Of a DNA stretch of 5,589 bases, positions 4,000 to 5,589 are shown in pieces. Made by a program: the position numbers and the translations under genes. The notes beneath the pieces were generated by a model. That model was given only the letters and a program-made list of their open reading frames with translations. It ran no database searches and had not been told where the DNA came from. The number at the start of each line of letters is the position of its first letter. Positions within the stretch are counted from its first letter, which is position 1. Where the stretch lies: NCBI GenBank assembly GCA_945949035.1, contig CAMFDH010000101.1:1-5589 (forward strand), given 5' to 3'. The DNA is from an uncultured Actinomyces sp. Its GTDB lineage: Bacteria > Actinomycetota > Actinomycetes > Actinomycetales > Actinomycetaceae.

Positions 4000-5589
4000 A
4001 TGGGTCCGCAGTTCACTTGGGTTCCATTTTATGAGGGGCTCGCAGATGCTTTGGCAAGCTACGCGGATCGTCGGGGTGAACTCCTGGGTGTAATGCAGTC
4101 CTTGTCAGCGAGTCGTCGAGAGTTCTTTGGCTACTTGCATTTCGAGAACAGTGCTCGGTGGGAAGCTCGAGGCAACCAGATTGACCCATTCACCATTCTT
4201 GGTTCCTTCAACCGGGGAATAACCGATGAAAAGCGCAGCACCGTGGCTGGCCTGCTCAAGGAGGCCTTCGACGTTGAAGCCCCCGTCCCGGATGACTTTG
4301 AGGGAATCCCACTGATCGCCAATCTCAACTCCCTGTTTGAAGGCACCGACAAACTCTGGGAACTGTTTGCTGCGGGCAGGGGTTACGCCTCCGGAGAGGT
4401 AAGCAAAGATGACATGGCAGCTTCGCTTGATCGGGTCTTTGCCGTAAAGGGAAATGGAAGGAAGTACCCGACTTTCGGTCTCTTCTGGATTCAACCCCAG
4501 ACATTTCTCCCTTTTGATTCCAATGTCGTGAAGCTTGCCCGTCGAGAATATGGCCTAGATCTTCCCCAGGGGAATGCTTGCTCTGGTTCTAGATATCTAG
4601 ATGCGCTGGAAGAGATCCGGGAAGCTGCGGGGGAGAGCATGTCCTTCCTTGAGATCTCCCGCAATGCGTGGTTATCCAGGGACGATGATTCCTCGATACC
4701 TTCTCGAACCGAGGATCCAGTCGAGATCTCATCTCGAGAGTCTTCGGACCAGCTAGTCGAGGAGAGGAACCTGATTCTGTATGGTCCCCCTGGAACTGGA
4801 AAGACCTATAGTTCGGTCCTCTATGCGGTAGCGATCATTGATGGTGTCTCAATGGAATCTCTCAGAGCCCGAGACTATGGGGAGGTTTTTGCTCGTTTTC
4901 AAGAGCTAGAAGACGATGGCCTAATTGGTTTTACAACCTTCCATCAGTCCTACGGATATGAGGAGTTTATTGAGGGCCTCCGTCCGGTTCTAGACGATGA
5001 GTCGTCTGAATCACCTGAGATCCGTTACGAGATTCATGATGGGATCTTCAAAGCATTCTGTGATCAGAGCGGAGCTCTAACCGCGATTGAGAGCTCTCCG
5101 ACCAACTTGGGCATTAGAGCTAACCCCAGCGTCTGGAAAGTCTCGCTGGAAGGGACCGGAGAAAATGAGACTCGTACAGAATGCATGAAGACCGGTCAAA
5201 TCCGAATTGCTTGGGATGAGTACGGAGAGAAACCGTCTGACCAGACTGGCTACGAATACGGTGGGAGACGAGTTTTAGATGCCTTCTATAACCAGATGCA
5301 GATCGGTGACCTCGTTCTTTCCTGCTACTCCAGCACCACTATCGACGCCATTGGAGTAATCACAGGGGAGCCTGAGTGGCGCCCAAAGTATGACTCGTTC
5401 AAGAGAGTGCGCAAGGTCAACTGGCTGGCTAAGGACCTCAAGCAGGACGTACTAAAGCTCAACGGCGACAAAGTAATGACTCTAGCTACTGTCTACCGCC
5501 TGAGAGTTGCGGTGGCGGATGTGATGGCCTTGTTAAAGGAACACCGCCCAGAGCTTTTCAAACCTGGAACGGCGGATCCGAACCGGGTC
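4000..5589 (+). CDS. McrB-family AAA+ ATPase with inserted EVE-like domain (3'-truncated by window edge)
   Basis: The 530 visible codons run in frame to the last base with no stop, so the 3' part is outside the window. Domains: residues 1-190 are the conserved N-terminal region of many McrB-like ATPases ('FTWVPFYEGLADAL', 'IDPFTILGSFNRGITDEKR' at 61-79, 'FEGIPLI', 'GLFWIQPQTFLPFDS' at 160-174). Residues 191-252 are a serine- and acid-rich linker. Walker A is GPPGTGKT (262-269). McrB-specific 'FTTFHQSYGYEEFIEGLRPVL' lies at 311-331 and 'YEIHDGIFKAFC' at 343-354. An EVE/PUA-like domain occupies about 376-505. Walker B, sensor and arginine-finger parts are not reached, so ATP versus GTP use cannot be judged. 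The expected role is motor/translocase of a modification-dependent type IV restriction system, working with an McrC nuclease that should lie downstream. Codon use is unlike the genes to the left: about nine CTA and six AGA codons plus TTA and ATA, which suggests acquired DNA. The ATG at 3973 is a less likely start. Confidence 0.88.
   Translation, partial: MGPQFTWVPFYEGLADALASYADRRGELLGVMQSLSASRREFFGYLHFENSARWEARGNQIDPFTILGSFNRGITDEKRSTVAGLLKEAFDVEAPVPDDFEGIPLIANLNSLFEGTDKLWELFAAGRGYASGEVSKDDMAASLDRVFAVKGNGRKYPTFGLFWIQPQTFLPFDSNVVKLARREYGLDLPQGNACSGSRYLDALEEIREAAGESMSFLEISRNAWLSRDDDSSIPSRTEDPVEISSRESSDQLVEERNLILYGPPGTGKTYSSVLYAVAIIDGVSMESLRARDYGEVFARFQELEDDGLIGFTTFHQSYGYEEFIEGLRPVLDDESSESPEIRYEIHDGIFKAFCDQSGALTAIESSPTNLGIRANPSVWKVSLEGTGENETRTECMKTGQIRIAWDEYGEKPSDQTGYEYGGRRVLDAFYNQMQIGDLVLSCYSSTTIDAIGVITGEPEWRPKYDSFKRVRKVNWLAKDLKQDVLKLNGDKVMTLATVYRLRVAVADVMALLKEHRPELFKPGTADPNRV
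5125..5514 (+). other. EVE/PUA-like modified-base reader domain inserted in the AAA+ core
   Basis: Residues about 376-505 of the McrB-like protein read as an EVE-type fold. They show 'VWKVSLEGTG' (378-387), 'TGQIRIAWDEYG' (398-409), 'FYNQMQIGDLVLSCYS' (429-444), 'IDAIGVITGEPEW' (448-460) and 'RKVNWL' (471-476). The order matches the usual pattern: W at the start, a '[IV]-x-[IV]-[GA]-W' strand, '[VI]-G-D-x-V', 'G-x-[IV]-T-G' and a 'R-x-V-x-W' strand. Trp379, Trp405, Tyr408, Trp460 and Trp475 are candidates for the aromatic cage. EVE and related YTH domains bind flipped modified bases. Ala404 stands where glycine is usual. The location, after the AAA+ 'DGIFKAFC' motif and before Walker B, makes it an insertion rather than a terminal fusion. 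Confidence 0.7.

Noticed and set aside
4105..4494. 129-codon open frame on the minus strand
   Set aside because: It lies fully inside the McrB-like gene, whose plus-strand translation has clear family motifs across this stretch. It is a shadow frame.
1..5589. CRISPR arrays, tRNA/rRNA genes, IS elements
   Set aside because: No regularly spaced repeats, no cloverleaf or rRNA signature, and no transposase with inverted ends were seen on either strand.

Overview
The window looks like chromosomal DNA from a high-GC Gram-positive bacterium (Actinomycetota). The support is codon use rich in G/C third positions in the first 3.7 kb, a ribose-5-phosphate isomerase B of the mycobacterial/actinobacterial subtype (catalytic Glu in a GSGNGEQ motif), an actinobacterial-type RocD, and purine-rich Shine-Dalgarno sites. 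I cannot name a genus from the sequence alone.

Layout. (1) 2-532 (+) is the 3' part of an alpha/beta-hydrolase (lipase-like) gene; its start lies left of the window. (2) 579-971 (+) is a small four-helix membrane protein of the 'phage holin family / YvlD' group (PF04020), chromosomal despite its name. (3) 1073-2320 (+) is a complete ornithine aminotransferase, rocD, with its whole active site. (4) 2388-2849 (+) is a complete ribose-5-phosphate isomerase B, rpiB. (5) 2857-3732 (-) is a polytopic YwiC-like membrane protein of unknown role, convergent with rpiB and separated from it by 7 bp. (6) 3733-3999 is a divergent intergenic region with several dyad-symmetric sequences. (7) 4000 to the right edge (+) is the first 530 codons of a large McrB-family AAA+ ATPase. 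It is open in frame to the last base, and no stop is visible.

Genes 1-5 look like ordinary metabolic and envelope genes. RocD links arginine/ornithine catabolism to glutamate and proline, RpiB serves the pentose-phosphate pathway, and the three other products are a hydrolase and two membrane proteins. Gene 7 is different. Its codon use is clearly AT-richer (many CTA, AGA, TTA and ATA codons), and it belongs to the modification-dependent (type IV) restriction family. The right part of the window is therefore probably the left edge of an accessory/defence segment.

The most notable observation is the domain order of gene 7. It has an N-terminal conserved domain of McrB-like ATPases, then Walker A (GPPGTGKT) and the McrB-specific 'HQSY.YEEFIEGLRP' and 'DGIFKAFC' motifs. 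A complete EVE/PUA-like putative modified-base reader then appears to be inserted into the AAA+ core before Walker B, which is not reached. This suggests a DNA-modification sensor embedded in the motor. The nuclease partner (McrC) would be expected just beyond the window but is not visible.
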